This document shows positions 47,831 through 59,899 of a stretch of DNA of 64,000 nt, piece by piece. The DNA comes from Nymphaea colorata (taxonomy: Eukaryota > Streptophyta > Magnoliopsida > Nymphaeales > Nymphaeaceae): contig NC_045148.1 of the NCBI RefSeq assembly GCF_008831285.2, positions 22,439,002 through 22,503,001 on the forward strand, given 5' to 3'. The notes under the pieces were generated by a model. The model was not told the DNA's origin, did no database searches, and saw nothing but the letters and a program-made list of their open reading frames with translations. The translations under genes and the position numbers were made by a program. The number at the start of each line of letters is the position of its first letter. The first letter of the stretch is position 1.

Positions 47831-49077
47831 GTGGCCATGATTGAGAGCTCGCTCAGGCCTAACAGATCAAAATAGGAACTGGGTAAGTTTCTAAATCATC
47901 AAGAGACTCAACATTCAGAACCCTGAATGATGCTTGGAGATTTACTGCTTTCCCGATAGTCAGGCTGAGGTCAGGCATATCCTTAGTATTTTGTACCTAG
48001 AGACACATCTTGAGTAATAAACTCTGACCCGCTTTAATTTGAAGGTCTTAAGTATGATCCAGCCAGGTCCGCAAGGCTCCTGTTGAAGCAACATGTGCTA
48101 TTTGACCCAAGTCCATAGCTGGCCAGACTACTAGGCTAGGTAAAAATGATCAGTCCAAGTTCCGACTGGTCCGAAAAAGACAAGTTTGACATGTTAAAGA
48201 AAAAAAATTGGATAAACATGTTTATTGACAATAGATGTTCCAACAAAGGCTGCATGAGATTAGATAACAGGGGCAGTATCAGGCCAATTACAAGAAGGTT
48301 GGCAAATGGATAGAGACACGAAGAAATATTGGATTCTTCCAATGTGCCGGCAATCGAAGTTGGATCTCACAAGAAAAGAATGAAAAAAAAAGAGTAAAAC
48401 AAAACCAAACAATGCCAATGAAGGAATGCAATAAAGATTTGTATCTGAAGGTGTAAGCTTTATAAATTACCAAATAATAAATGTAAAATAATATATATTT
48501 TCTCATAGCAGAGCTTGCTCTTGACGTACGAATGCTTTACAAACTTAGTCTACCTTTTGAATACTAAATGCAAACAACTGTCTGCTTGCACAAGATGAAC
48601 GAAATTTTTTGAAAAACACACCAAAGAATGGCAGCATTTAACAAAACATGTTGTTTTGACCATCTAAAATAGACACACCAAAGAACATAATAAATTTGTT
48701 TTAAAAAAAAATTATCTTTTTTTGGCAAAAAAAATTAGCATTGTTTTACTCTCAAAATGGGTTTCAGCCTGCCACCCTTTTCCATTGATTGAAGGTGCAG
48801 CTAGAAGTGCCGCAATATGGTAGTACTATGACCAAACCATGGATTGCTGCCGACAAATGGCTCATGGGAGGCCCATCCTTGAAGATATACAATACAACCT
48901 GATGCACGGGCTAACAGGTAGAAGAAAGTTAGTTGAGCTTCCCCTCCCTTAGTCAAGCAAGCTAATAATTGAGATCAAAATATCTCTCAAATCATTACAC
49001 CCCATCCCTAATGCCATTAAGAGTTTTTTTTTGTGAACCAGAATACAAGGGGTATGGGTACTTAAGAGAGAGAGAGA
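47831..49077 (+). other. Non-coding stretch
   Basis: No gene. AT-rich from 48150 on. Short overlaps of open frames only. Confidence 0.4.
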
Positions 49078-49157
<80 letters not shown>

Positions 49158-49202
49158 TAGATAGACACAATATTTCTTGGCCTTCTCTCTCTCTCTCTCT
49201 CT
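49078..49202. repeat. Long TA repeat followed by CT repeat
   Basis: A near-pure TA array of about 75 bases (49080-49154) with one phase slip near 49110, then GATAGATAGA and a CT run to 49202. Able to form cruciform DNA. Open frames made of Ile-Tyr here are artefacts. Confidence 0.9.
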
Positions 49203-49269
49203 CTTTGTACATAGTTGCAGCAGGTCTCCCCCTTTCTTTAATTTCTAGTTGCTGATTCTATAAGGATAG

Positions 49270-51290
49270 TTCCATCAATGGCAATCAGAAGTTTAACGTA
49301 CCCACTGCTTAACTTAGAGTTCATTGAGCGCATGTGCTCTGGGGTGGCAAAATCCATTGTTTTGCAGACAGAACTAGTATTTAAATCTGCAATCTCACCT
49401 CCAAAAACCATTACAGCACAGAAACAGTTCCTTCAGCATCACAGGTCTGTGCACCTTGAGCATCACTTCGCATCAACACACTCATTAATAAACTTGCAAA
49501 AGGATCACATCAACTTTTAGAGATGCGATCTCTGATAAAGTGAACATCCAATTCTACATGTTTGCTTCAATTGTGAAATATAGGATGTGCACATATAAGT
49601 ATAGGAATTGATGGGTTGTAGAAGTAATCCATATTGGATTGTTCCTTTCCAATAGAGTGAAGAATTCTTTTTACTACTATCCATTGGTCATGTATTGGCT
49701 TGTGCATATATTAGCAAACCTTATTGATTGCATACATGAAGTCTGGTCTAGTCAATGTCAAATATTGAAGGGCACCAATGGTATTCAATGGTATTATGTA
49801 TGGGGCAGCATCACCTTGACCCAAAATGCGACTTGATGTCATTGGTATAAATTAAGGATGATTTGGCCCCCACCATCTTAGTCCTGTAAAAGAGATTACT
49901 GCAAGAGAATTCCATATTGTTTGGGAAGCAATAATGCTCTTCCATATTGGTATTATTCTCTTCTTCTTGCTCTTTCTTTCAGAATCTGGGTCTCCTAAGA
50001 AAATAATTTTGTTGGGAAAGAAAGAGTTGTCTTAATAAGTAAGTAGCATGAGTACCTAAAAAAATAGTTTAAGTTGCTGAGATCTTTCAGAGCAAAATGC
50101 TTGCTGGATTTGTAAATCAAGGTTACATGATAAGAACTATTATGAGAATGTCATCCACATATAGTAGAATATATATGTGTGTGTTTCCTTTCTTGAAAAC
50201 AAATCATGAAGTGCCAACTTTTGAGACAACAAATCCACATGTAATGAGAGACTAACTCAGCTTTTGTTCCCAAGCCTTCCGGGCTTGTTTGAGATAGTAA
50301 ATGTTTTTTTGTAGCCTGCAGATGAGTTTGGTGCCTTGTCCAAATCCTTGTGGTTTCTCCATTTAGGTATCTTTATATACCTCTAAATTGAGAAACACAT
50401 TATGGACATTGAGCTGATGAACATTCCAGTTAAATGAGATAACCAGGTGAAGAACAGTTTTGATGATTTTGGGCTTCTCTACCGGACTAAATGTCTCAAA
50501 GTAGCACTCCTTCTATCCTTTCGCTATAAGACGAGCCTTGTAGTGCTCAAGAAATCTGTCCGCTTTGTGCTTTATCTTGAAAATCCATTTGCAGCTGACC
50601 ACATTTTGCTTTGATGAATGCAACACAAGAGTTCATGTTTGGTCATAAGCAAGGAGCTTTAGGGCATGCATCTACCCGATGAGGATCGGTTTTGGCATGC
50701 TTGATGGTCCTAGGTTATGTAGTGATCAGGCTTTGGTGATTAAGCCTCAGCAACGGGCCCGGGTCCTAACGGGTACCCTGTACTCGGCCAGATTGGGGCC
50801 GGGCCTGCCAGATTATTTTTAAATTTTAATTTTTATTTAATAATAATATATATTTTATTATTAAAAATATATTTTATATTCAAAATTTTTTATTTTATAT
50901 TTAATTTTTTTTTACATCAATAGGTAACAGATCCAAGGTAGTGGTAGGGACCAAATAGGAACAGGTTCACTATCTTGAGGTCACAAGTTGATCTTAGAGA
51001 AGGCCATTTGAGAAGGGAACTTGGTTTCGTTAAACACTACATTCGTTACACAAGAATTTTGTTGGTTTTATGGTTGAGACGTAGAAACCCTTTGTGTTTG
51101 GATTTGTAGCTTAGAAAAGTATACTCTTCTCACTTGAAATCTATTTTTTTTTATGAGAAGATTTTAAACACGAGTATCAGGTACAACTGAACCAAAGACT
51201 TTGAGAGCTTAAAATTGCTGCTTCTTTCCCATCAGTGGTGGTGCGACATACTTTTCTCTTCCATATGGTGAACATGTTTATAATACTCAA
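49270..51290 (-). pseudogene. Old copia pol relic (integrase end to RNase H)
   Basis: Reading the - strand from 51290 down: LKVFGS-like capsule (ALKVFGSVVPDTRV), NVVFNETKFPS at the integrase end, then from 50610 KIKHKADRFLEHYKARLIAKG, QLNVHNVFL, MEKPQGFGQG, YYLKQARKAW, LLYVDDILII (near 50155) and, from about 49760, LTLTRPDFMYAINKV and KHVELDVHFIRDRIS. These follow copia order. Every few dozen codons there is a stop or frameshift, so it is much older than the other copia copies. No LTRs are visible. A GC-rich/AT-rich insertion splits it at about 50755-50940. Confidence 0.82.
50755..50940. other. GC-rich then AT-rich insertion in the copia relic
   Basis: Begins with GGGCCCGGGTCC, GGGTACCC and GGGGCCGGGCC, similar in vocabulary to the ends of the hAT-type element at 53852-54415, followed by about 110 bases of nearly pure A/T. 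It may be a fragment of the same element family. No target duplication was found. Confidence 0.4.
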
Positions 51291-51294
51291 TCAT

Positions 51295-51645
51295 TCATTT
51301 TTTTATTAAGTCGTGCTAAACAAGAATTAAAATTTATTAATTTACTTGCTGCTAAATAAATCAGGTGGAAAGATCCCCCAATCAAAGGCTACATCTCTTA
51401 GAGTTCCCCTTTTCAGGTTCGTCAGATTTCTTGTGAATCCTTTGTTCATATTATTTCATTATGCAAACGTAATTTACCTGTATGATATTGAATCAAATTT
51501 TCCTTCGATATTGGGTATCAACAAAAAGTAGTTACAAATAATTTGCTGGACTTTAGAGTCGAATTTGGACTCAATTGTGAAAGTACATATTGAATCCATT
51601 AACCAGATCCAACCATCGCATAATGTTAAGATAGGCAGTGAGGTG
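51295..51645 (+). other. Non-coding stretch
   Basis: Nothing recognisable beyond AT-rich DNA. A stretch CAAGCTAATAATTGAGATCAAAAT recurs at 48957 and 51868. Confidence 0.35.
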
Positions 51646-51646
51646 T

Positions 51647-51696
<50 letters not shown>

Positions 51697-51726
51697 GTAT
51701 AGAGAGAGAGAGAGAGAGAGAGAGAG
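51646..51726. repeat. Compound CA-TA-GA microsatellite
   Basis: CA run of about 35 bases, then TA, then AGAGAG to 51726. A related compound repeat lies at 51965-52048 (CT, TA, CT). Confidence 0.9.
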
Positions 51727-51964
51727 AAGCATAACATTACAAATGACACTTGGCAAAGGATGGTTGAACCAATCGAACAATTACTTGTGTTAAATGCAAT
51801 GTTCAAAACAATATTTTAAACAATATAACCATTTAGATATTGCCTTAAAGTAATTTGGCACGTGAACCAAGCTAATAATTGAGATCAAAATAAGTTTGCA
51901 ACCATTATACCCCACCCCTAATATCATTATAATGTTTGTTGCAACAAAATTGTTCTTTCATGGC

Positions 51965-52048
51965 CTTCCCTCTCTCTCTCTCTCCCATATATATATATAT
52001 ATATAACATATATGTATGCACACTCTATGTCTGTCTCTCTCTCTCTCT
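51965..52048. repeat. Compound CT-TA-CT microsatellite
   Basis: TCTCTC run, ATATAT run, a short non-repeat segment, and TCTCTC again. Confidence 0.85.
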
Positions 52049-53843
52049 CCATGGACGAAATTAAAAGGGTGGGTCTAGAATCAATTTTTGGACATGGATT
52101 GAATTTCATGACCCTATCATATTTTGATAAATTTTGAACAATTAAATTTGCTAATTTGCTATTCTCATGTACCCAGTCTCTCGTTTTTTTTTTCATATCT
52201 ATAAATTTGTATCTTTCGAGGTTGAATGTGGAAAACAAATTTCAAAATTAAATCCATCTGGAATCTGGGTGATTCAATTGGGCAGTGATGAACAAGCATA
52301 AAATACTAGACTGCTCCTTGGATTTGGTTCTCTAAGAAGTGGTTGTACCATTGCAATTTCATGACTGCACTGATTACGTAAGAGCAGTACATTAAGGCTG
52401 CAGAACGGTTGATTTAATTAAAATTCTGAAGTACGTTTTACATTTTAGAACATAGATTAATTTACATGTTTTTCTTTTTGTCACAACGTACTAGTATACT
52501 GCCTTTGAATTCAATAAAAAACAACTTAAATTATGAGATTTAACATATAAAATATGCTAAAGGCAGTCATAGAAATTCAAAGTTATCATTTGCCTACCAA
52601 GTTGTAGAAGATCGCTTCATTTCTCAAGATGCTTTTCAACACATAGAACTGGAGCCCATTTGCGATTTGCTTACCAACACATAAAAAGAGTAAATTGTGT
52701 GGACAACTTGGTGCATGGAAAACATATACACAAAAAAAAAAGGGAAGGAGTTAAGGTATTTTGGAAATTTAAAAAAAAATGTTCTTTTTGGTGTTTTAAC
52801 TTTTTTCAATTTCCATCTTCATACCTACAAAAAGTTCACTTTTTTAATTAACAATGGGCATTTTAATCATGAGCATGCTGGCACAAAAAAAAAATTGTGC
52901 TCCAGCATGCACATATAACCAGCTCCGACACCAGTAGTTGTAGAAATTAGAGCAAAAAATAGAAGGGAAAGCTTCCACTTTGAATGCTTTCTGATAAGTG
53001 TCTCAAGGATCAGCATTAGTTGGGTCAGGTGATGCTGCTTTTCCCTCCCAGAAATTTATCATTATCAAATTTAGTTTTTTTTTTTTGACAAAAAAATTTA
53101 CAAACAATCGGAAGGACGAATCCCACCCAACCCTTTATCCTCATGGTGCTTTAACTTGCATGTTGGTGGTCCCCTTATATAGTACAGAAGGTTGATGCTA
53201 TTGGACTTTGAAACAAGAACTCGCCTACCCGCCCCTGCCCCAACCGTTGCACCAACTAACAATATAATAAAATGAAACTAAAAAAAATTCCTAAATCAAG
53301 TCCTGAACGTGGTGCCAGATATATGCTTGGCCCATGGTCACTCTAGCAAATAATATTTTATTTGAAGTACTTTTCCATTAAGAAAGACAAAGAAAGCGAA
53401 TTTCATGCAATGCACTGCTTTGTTTGTCAATTATATATCGTGGCGCACACCGATATCTAGAAAGCCGATTTTTCTCCTTTCATTTTCGTCATAACTAACA
53501 GTTAAGGTGTCCACTTTTGTGTGGTTCCACCTACCTTCTTCTTCTTCTTCACATGCCTCGTATCTTCTTCTTCGTCTTAAAATCCCAACTAAGGAATCAA
53601 GAAGAAATCAGTAGTGGCCTCCCTTATGTTTTTTTCCAGACTGATTTTTTTTTAAGAAAAATATTTGTTTTAGTTGTATCTCAGCATTACCCTTTTTTTT
53701 GCTTTAAAACACTAAAAAAATCCAAATACCAATAACTTTAAAAATATGTTACGGTTATAAGCAGCATGACATAGTTGACTGAGCTGATAAGACTGTGTAA
53801 GTCCAATTGACATGTAATACTGCTCCCACCCAGGTTACGAGAC
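52049..53843 (+). other. Non-coding AT-rich stretch
   Basis: No gene or known repeat recognised. Contains several homopolymer A and T runs. Confidence 0.4.
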
Positions 53844-53851
53844 CCTAGGGG

Positions 53852-54415
53852 TAGGGGTGGGAATAGGGGCGGGCCAGGTCAGCCCGGCCCGTTAATACCC
53901 AGCCAGGGTCGGCCTGTTGGGCCCAAAACCCGGGCCCGGCCCGATGCCACTGGAGCGCCCCGATTCCAGGCGGACCATGGGAGAGGCGGGGGGGGGGGGG
54001 GAGGGGGAAGAAGGAGAGGCGGAGGAGGAGGATGAGGAAGGAGGAGAGGCAGAGGGGGGGGGGAAGGAGGAAGATGGAGAGGTGGAGGAAGAAGGAGAGG
54101 TGGAGAAAGAAGGAGAGGCGGAGGGGGGGAAGGGGGAAGAAGGAGAGGCGGAGGAGGTGGAGGAAGAAGGAGAGGCGGAGGGGGCGGAAGGGGGAAGAAG
54201 GAGAGGCAGAGGAGGTGGAGGTGTGGGGGGGGGGAAGAAGGAGAGGCAGAGGGGGGAAGGGGGAAGAAGAAGAGGTGGAGGAGGGTGGAGGATGAAAAGG
54301 ATGAGGAGGATGGGGGACAGGAGGAGGATGAAAACGGGCCGGGCAGGGCAGACCCGGGCCCGACCGGGTGGGGTACCGGGTACCTGGTGGCGGCCCGACC
54401 GGGTGCCCAGGCCTA
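53852..54415. mobile_element. Non-autonomous hAT-type element with polypurine core
   Basis: A perfect 8-bp direct repeat CCTAGGGG flanks the element (53844-53851 and 54416-54423), the duplication size of hAT transposons. The left end is TAGGGGTGGGAATAGGGGC and the reverse complement of the right end is TAGGCCTGGGCACCCGGTC. The ends are imperfect inverted repeats (TAGG..TGGG), followed on both sides by GGGCC/CCGGG-rich subterminal DNA, as known in plant hAT elements. The core (53980-54310) is almost pure purine (GGA/GAA units). No transposase is encoded. The 167-codon Glu/Gly-rich frame that spans it is a by-product of the repeat. Confidence 0.75.
53980..54310. repeat. GGA-rich polypurine minisatellite
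   Basis: About 330 bases with almost no pyrimidines on the + strand, except scattered T in GGTGGAGG and GATG units. Units such as GAAGGAGAGGCGGAGG recur imperfectly. It includes G runs of up to 13, so triplex and G-quadruplex structures are possible. Confidence 0.9.
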
Positions 54416-54423
54416 CCTAGGGG

Positions 54424-54719
54424 TAAGAGAAACGGATAAGGGCTTTGGCCTCTCTGAGGTGTTTGTACAAAATAAAGCAGAAAAGACAGTTATGAAATGA
54501 ATTTAATCCAAAGCATCCACCAATAAAAAAAAAATGACAAGACCACCAATTTCATCGCATCAAACATTATTAGTTGGACATTTTTAGGTTTACTTTTCTT
54601 TTAAGAGTTATTCTCATTTTCTAGGTGTTATCACCTCAATTTTTTCAAAAGACTGCATTCCATTTTATTCAAACAAGATTGTCAGTTATTTCAACCAATT
54701 TTACAATGATTTGGATCGA
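54424..54719 (+). other. Non-coding stretch
   Basis: Nothing recognised. Confidence 0.35.
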
Positions 54720-54744
54720 ATTTGGATCCTTAGCCTAAGCTCAA

Positions 54745-54895
54745 CCCAAAAGAGACTTCTTGGTCCATATCCAAATTCAAATCTCGACCCTAGACCAAAG
54801 AAAAACTTCTTTATTCATATTCAAATCCAGTTCTCGACCCTGGATCCAAAACAGACCTCTAGATCCATATCTGAACCAAATGCAAGTTTAAATCC
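54745..54895. repeat. Three degenerate ~50-bp tandem repeats
   Basis: Units share ACTTCTT..TCCATAT(C)CAAATTCAAAT and CTCGACCCT(A/G)GA(C/T)C, for example at 54760-54800 and 54808-54850, with a third partial unit to 54890. The following 200 bases keep scattered (G)ATCCAAA words, so the array once extended further. Confidence 0.65.
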
Positions 54896-56716
54896 AAAAT
54901 CTAAATTTAGATAGAGATTTATATCCAAATCAAAGTCCTAGATCCAAAATTCACACCTTAATCCGAAATAAGAAGCCAAAGTCCACAATTAAGCTCAATG
55001 AATGAAATTAAGTCCAAACGAGGAAAGCTGGCCGATAAAGCTACTCTCAGATCCAAAGTATATCCAAATCCAAATCGAGAATTTCAACTCAAAATCTAAA
55101 GTTGATGCTATAATAACAAATTTTGATATTATGTTTTGAGCCTAAACCACTCATCTAATTATTGATTTGAGCCTCGTACGTCAAATTGAAAGCATTGCAA
55201 CCAAGCGAACCCTTTCGGATCTAAAACGAGCCCGAAACCACCTAAAGTGAAATCGGGCCTGTTTGTAACATAAGGCAATTTTGCCCTTTAAATTATGAGT
55301 TTTCAAAAATGACTTATATATTTTTTATGTGTGGAACCCCTTTGGAAGGGAGGGAGGCCAAAGCCATCCCTTATTGGTCTAAAGCAAGCCAATAAGGAGG
55401 CATTTAGCCCTCTCTCCCGCATGCCCTGCATGCTGCCAGACGTTCTGAACGAGCAGCGCAGCCAGATCGTGCACTCAAGCTAGAGCACACGGCCACCCCC
55501 GGCACTCTCACTTGGCCACATGTGAGCAGCCAATCACGGCTGCATGGGCCTGGGCCATAATGAGGCCGGGACTACACCCTCTGGAGGCCCTGTTTTTACT
55601 AAAAGAAGGTGGTTTTTAGTTTGTTGTGTGGGCACTAGTCCTGCCCACACCCCCAAAGGGATCTTTTCAGGGCTAAGGGCCAACCTCACTTGGTCAAAAC
55701 CTATCTTAAAAAAATAATAATAGTAATTCAAAAATACTTAGAATTTGCATGAAAATGTTGAAATTACAAAAATTAAAATTTTTAGCTTTGGATTCAAAAC
55801 TCTCTATAAATACCTTTAAAATCTTCTCTCTTGGCATGAGCTAACCCTTATGAAACCTCTAGTATTTCTCAATTGAAGACTTAAAGTTATTTTCTTAGCT
55901 CTCCCTCCCAATTTCTCTCATCTTACCTTCTTATTCTTCTCCAACCTTGGGAGCAAACTTCTCCAACTTTCACTCTTCAAGAGAGTACAATGAGAGCTTT
56001 CGAAGAGAAATGCTCAACACCTTGGAACTTCACTCGATGAAGCTTTAGGATCAACTGGAGAAGAAGACTCATTTCCTAAAACCATTTTCATTAGAGGTAT
56101 GTAGTCGTCCTATCATTTTCATTTCTTTTCATTTTCCTTCGCCATCTTCCTATAGTCATGCAAGAGAGCTATAAGGGTCTCCCATCAACAGTCAAGAGCT
56201 ACTCTTGAGTGCACCGGGAGTATAAGCAAAGCAAAATAAATTACATTTCTCCATTTATTTTTGAAATATGATTCTTCATTTCTTTGCTCATTGAATGTGT
56301 GCATCGTTCATGTTTGAGATCATGTTCATGCATGGTAGACTGATTTTTTTTTTTAAATATCCGAATGAATGGTAAGAATGAGAGCTTGAATTGGGATTTC
56401 TTTGTTATTATCTTGATTTTTGAGCTTGGGATTTGTCCACCTCGGAAAAACCCCTTACGAATATGTACATGTTAAAAAATATCTTCCTGATATTTTTACA
56501 TTTAACATTTCTCTTGGTTTTAATTTTCATATATATATGCATATATACATGTTATATACGTATACATGTACACAAATATCTCTCTTTATCCTTCTTTCTC
56601 TTTGATGTACTATATTCCTTTATAAATTTTCATATACATATACATATAAATAAATATACATGTGTAATCCACTTTCTCTCTCTCTCTTTTCGAGCTAATA
56701 CCTTCTTTTTACTAAC

Positions 56717-56756
<40 letters not shown>

Positions 56757-56868
56757 TTATTTATTTCTCTATCTCTCTCTCTCTAAAATCTTCTTCTTCT
56801 ATCTCTCTTTCTCTTAAATTTAAAGTCTTTCTTTTATAAATTTTCATACATGCATGTGTGCACACGCG

Positions 56869-56900
<32 letters not shown>

Positions 56901-57700
56901 CACACACGCACACATCCATCTCTCTCTTTTTAAAAATTTTCTTTCTTTTTAAAATCTCTTTTTCTTTTTCTTTCTCTTTCTCCCTCTCCCTCTTGGCTTA
57001 AAATCTTTTTGTTTTTTTCTTTCATTCACTTGAATAACTCTTTCTTAATATCTAAGATTTTAATTTTCATTTATCGACTTCACTATAACCAAAACTCAAG
57101 TAAGGACCCAATATTAGAATCGTGCTTCATGGTCTACAACTCCATTTTACTTTCAATCTTTTTTTCTCTTTATAAGAATACTTAAAATAAATATGTTAAT
57201 AAATCAACATGTATGTGATGGTAGAGATGTCCTTAGATGAATGATATGGCAGGAATTAATAATTTATTTTTAATAATATAGGATCAATTCATTCATGCAT
57301 TCACATTCACTAGTGAAATTCACGAATGAGCACAAGTATTTCTCTTAGAGAACTTAAACAAGATGAGATGGATTTAGAGATAAATCTTAAACCTACTTAA
57401 GTTCTTAAAAGAACACTAAATCGATTTCGACAAGAAATCTTTAAAATACCCATATTATCTTTGAAAGATTTTTAAATGATATTTGCAAATATTTCTTTAT
57501 TCAAAAATATTTCAAATCAAAATGCTTTATTTTCTCAAATGATGCTTTAAATTTTTTTATCTAAAGTATTTGAAATATCAATTCTTCAACCTTTTTTCCG
57601 AGCACCACATTGCATTTAAAATGTAAAATATCATTAAGTAAAAATAAAATACATCGAAAATAAGCATAGCCCTTAGATTAGTTACCCCAGCAAAGGCACC
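54896..57700 (+). other. LTR-like non-coding region
   Basis: No gene. A GC-richer piece (55320-55690), then CTCTATAAATACC (TATA at 55805-55812), a CT-rich leader-like stretch with TTCTCTCATC runs to 56100, and dinucleotide repeats. This arrangement resembles a long gypsy LTR with promoter, lying about 4 kb upstream of the gag relic at 59900. I could not find LTR ends, a second copy or a convincing + strand primer site. Confidence 0.35.
56655..56920. repeat. Cluster of CT, TA and CA microsatellites
   Basis: CT run near 56672-56690, TA run 56722-56752 followed by TTTA units, CT run 56770-56784, and CA/TA runs 56860-56912. Confidence 0.85.
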
Positions 57701-59899
57701 GGGAATGGTTAATCCTTGTACCAATGGGCGAGTTCCTTTTTTTAACTACAATAAATTTTAGAATACAAACAAACGACGACCATGATGGGACCCGTCATTG
57801 TTTGACTATGATTATCATTGATGCATTTCCACTAATTTGAACATCATCTATATTGCCTATGTTAAAGCATTTCTCTTTCTTTGAACTTGACTCCATTGAC
57901 ATTACATTACATTGTTTGATGATTGTATTTGCTCTTTTGCATATAAGACTAATTAAGGAGGATCAATCATGTTCACTTAGATCTAGGATCAAATATAACC
58001 CTCTTCAATTTAAGTGTTGATTGAAAACAGTGTTTGTTCTTCTACCTTATTTTAATCACTGTTTTAGGCAACATTGCATTAGAGACAACAAATCTTGCAT
58101 GTTTGCTCATATTTTGAAACTTCATATATTTATTTGTCTTGGTCATCATGTTACTGATCTTGGTCTTAGTAGCACAAGACTAAGTCTTATAATTAGACCA
58201 CACCTTGGGCAGAAAAACCTTATCTTTAGTACTATGAGTTGTAATTTGTGGTATATTGATGGATGAACAAAGAAAAGTAGAAAAACTTTACCGTTAGTTG
58301 GCCTAAGGAAGAATCTATGCTAATACTAAGTCATTTAGATAAAGTACATAAACATAACTTGATCTTGCATTATCATGATGCAAAGTTATCTCAATATACC
58401 TCTTTTTTCTTAAGTGTTGGATGTGCACAAAGCCTTATTTGGTGATTTATGACTTCATTATATGCCTTTATCTCATATTGTCCTTATTAACTTTGTCAAT
58501 CTTTTCCACTAATTTGATCTCTATCCTTTAGAATCTATACTCAAGATGTATTATTTTTAACATGGTGTTGAACGGTGTACTTATGTTTTTCTTAAGTTTG
58601 GACCCTTGGCTCCCAAATGGTATCGGTTCATCTCACCTTCTCTCGGATGTTTCCTTCTTATTTTGATGAATGTGGGCTAGAGACAGTGGCAGCTAGAGGA
58701 ATGCAATCAGTGGATGAGAATTTATTTTTTGTTGTTGCCGAGTGATGGAACCCAAGGACCTCCTCTTTTTGATTTCCTTAAGGAGAAATGACAGTATTAT
58801 TGAATAAATTTACTGAAATACTTGACCTGCTTACCCCGACTTGTAATACAAATAACCTATTGGAGAAACAATTTCTTATGAACCCAAGTAAAGTTAATGT
58901 AAATGACCTTATAGCTCACTTTACGGGACAAAAAAGTTGTCCCCTAGTAGAAAACAATGAAAACTGAAGCATCAACCTAAAAACCCTACATGAAGAATTT
59001 GGAGCCTATGTTGAGCATTCCACCTTATCTTGGAAAGCCATAAAAATAATCAAGCACTGCATGATGCTTTGCATAGTAGGAGTGACCCTCTTAACTAATG
59101 GAACTAACCTCCTAGATGTTTGTATCACCCAACTTTTTTGGATATCAAAGCATAATAGGCTCGACACTTGTTAGCAGCAATCACAACCTTAGCTTTCCTT
59201 TACCAAGGATGCACCCGCTTCACCATTGGAGACGCAAACTACGTGGAAGGATGTACATATGCTTTAAAATCATGATTTCTCAAGCAAGTGGAATCCCGAG
59301 CCAGTCTATTTAGAAACACTGATGGAGCATTAACAGTCTTAGAACAATACCATCATTTGATCGAGCAGCTAGATGAAGAACATAACCTTTTTCATTATTA
59401 TAATTGTCACCATAGTCAACCTAGATACACTCACCATTACCATGGTCGTTCCACACTCTCAAACCCCTATTTCATAGTTAATCATTGTGTCAATAGAAAC
59501 ATACGACAATTCTCTCAAAGATAGAAGATGGTTTCCATGCATTCCCTGATTAGAGCTATTCTTGAATTCAACCTCAACTCTCCTCAATGGGTATCATTAT
59601 TCACAGTAGCTCGACAAAAATGGAAGACACAGATATCTTATACTTGGTTCACATGCCTAGTAGAAAAGAAGGAATACGCCAAGTGGTGGGATGCCAACCA
59701 ACCACCATCCATCCTTCCATGAAAGTTTCTCTTGTCAACATTGTACTTTTTATTTATAGTGTCTTCAATCATTGTCATCTATAATCAGTTAATGAATTTT
59801 CTGCTTGTAATCTTTAAACTCTTAATGCAATATCAACCTTCATTTTGTTATCATTTTCCTTCAATAACTTTTCAATTTCCTATCTTATAAGGTGAATAT
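57701..59899 (+). other. Decayed coding-like stretch upstream of the gypsy gag
   Basis: Frames of 65-81 codons at 58021-58266 and 59116-59722, mutually compatible in direction, but with no domain I recognise. Plant Tat-clade gypsy elements can carry an extra frame before gag; by position this could be one, but nothing in the sequence proves it. Confidence 0.3.

Noticed and set aside
49078-49160. Ile-Tyr-rich frames over dinucleotide repeats
   Set aside because: Artefacts of TA microsatellites; the same applies to Ser-Leu runs over the CT repeats in the DUF26 introns.
53917-54420. 167-codon Glu/Gly-rich open frame
   Set aside because: It is the translation of a purine-only repeat inside the hAT-type element and has no gene-like features.
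57668-57700. Possible gypsy primer site on the - strand (GGTGCCTTTGCTGGGG)
   Set aside because: Only resembles the known GGCGCCGTTGCCGGGG site, has several mismatches, and its orientation does not agree with the gag relic on the + strand.
58021-58266. Cys/His-containing 81-codon frame, possible zinc finger
   Set aside because: Spacing does not fit a known zinc-finger class; likely chance.
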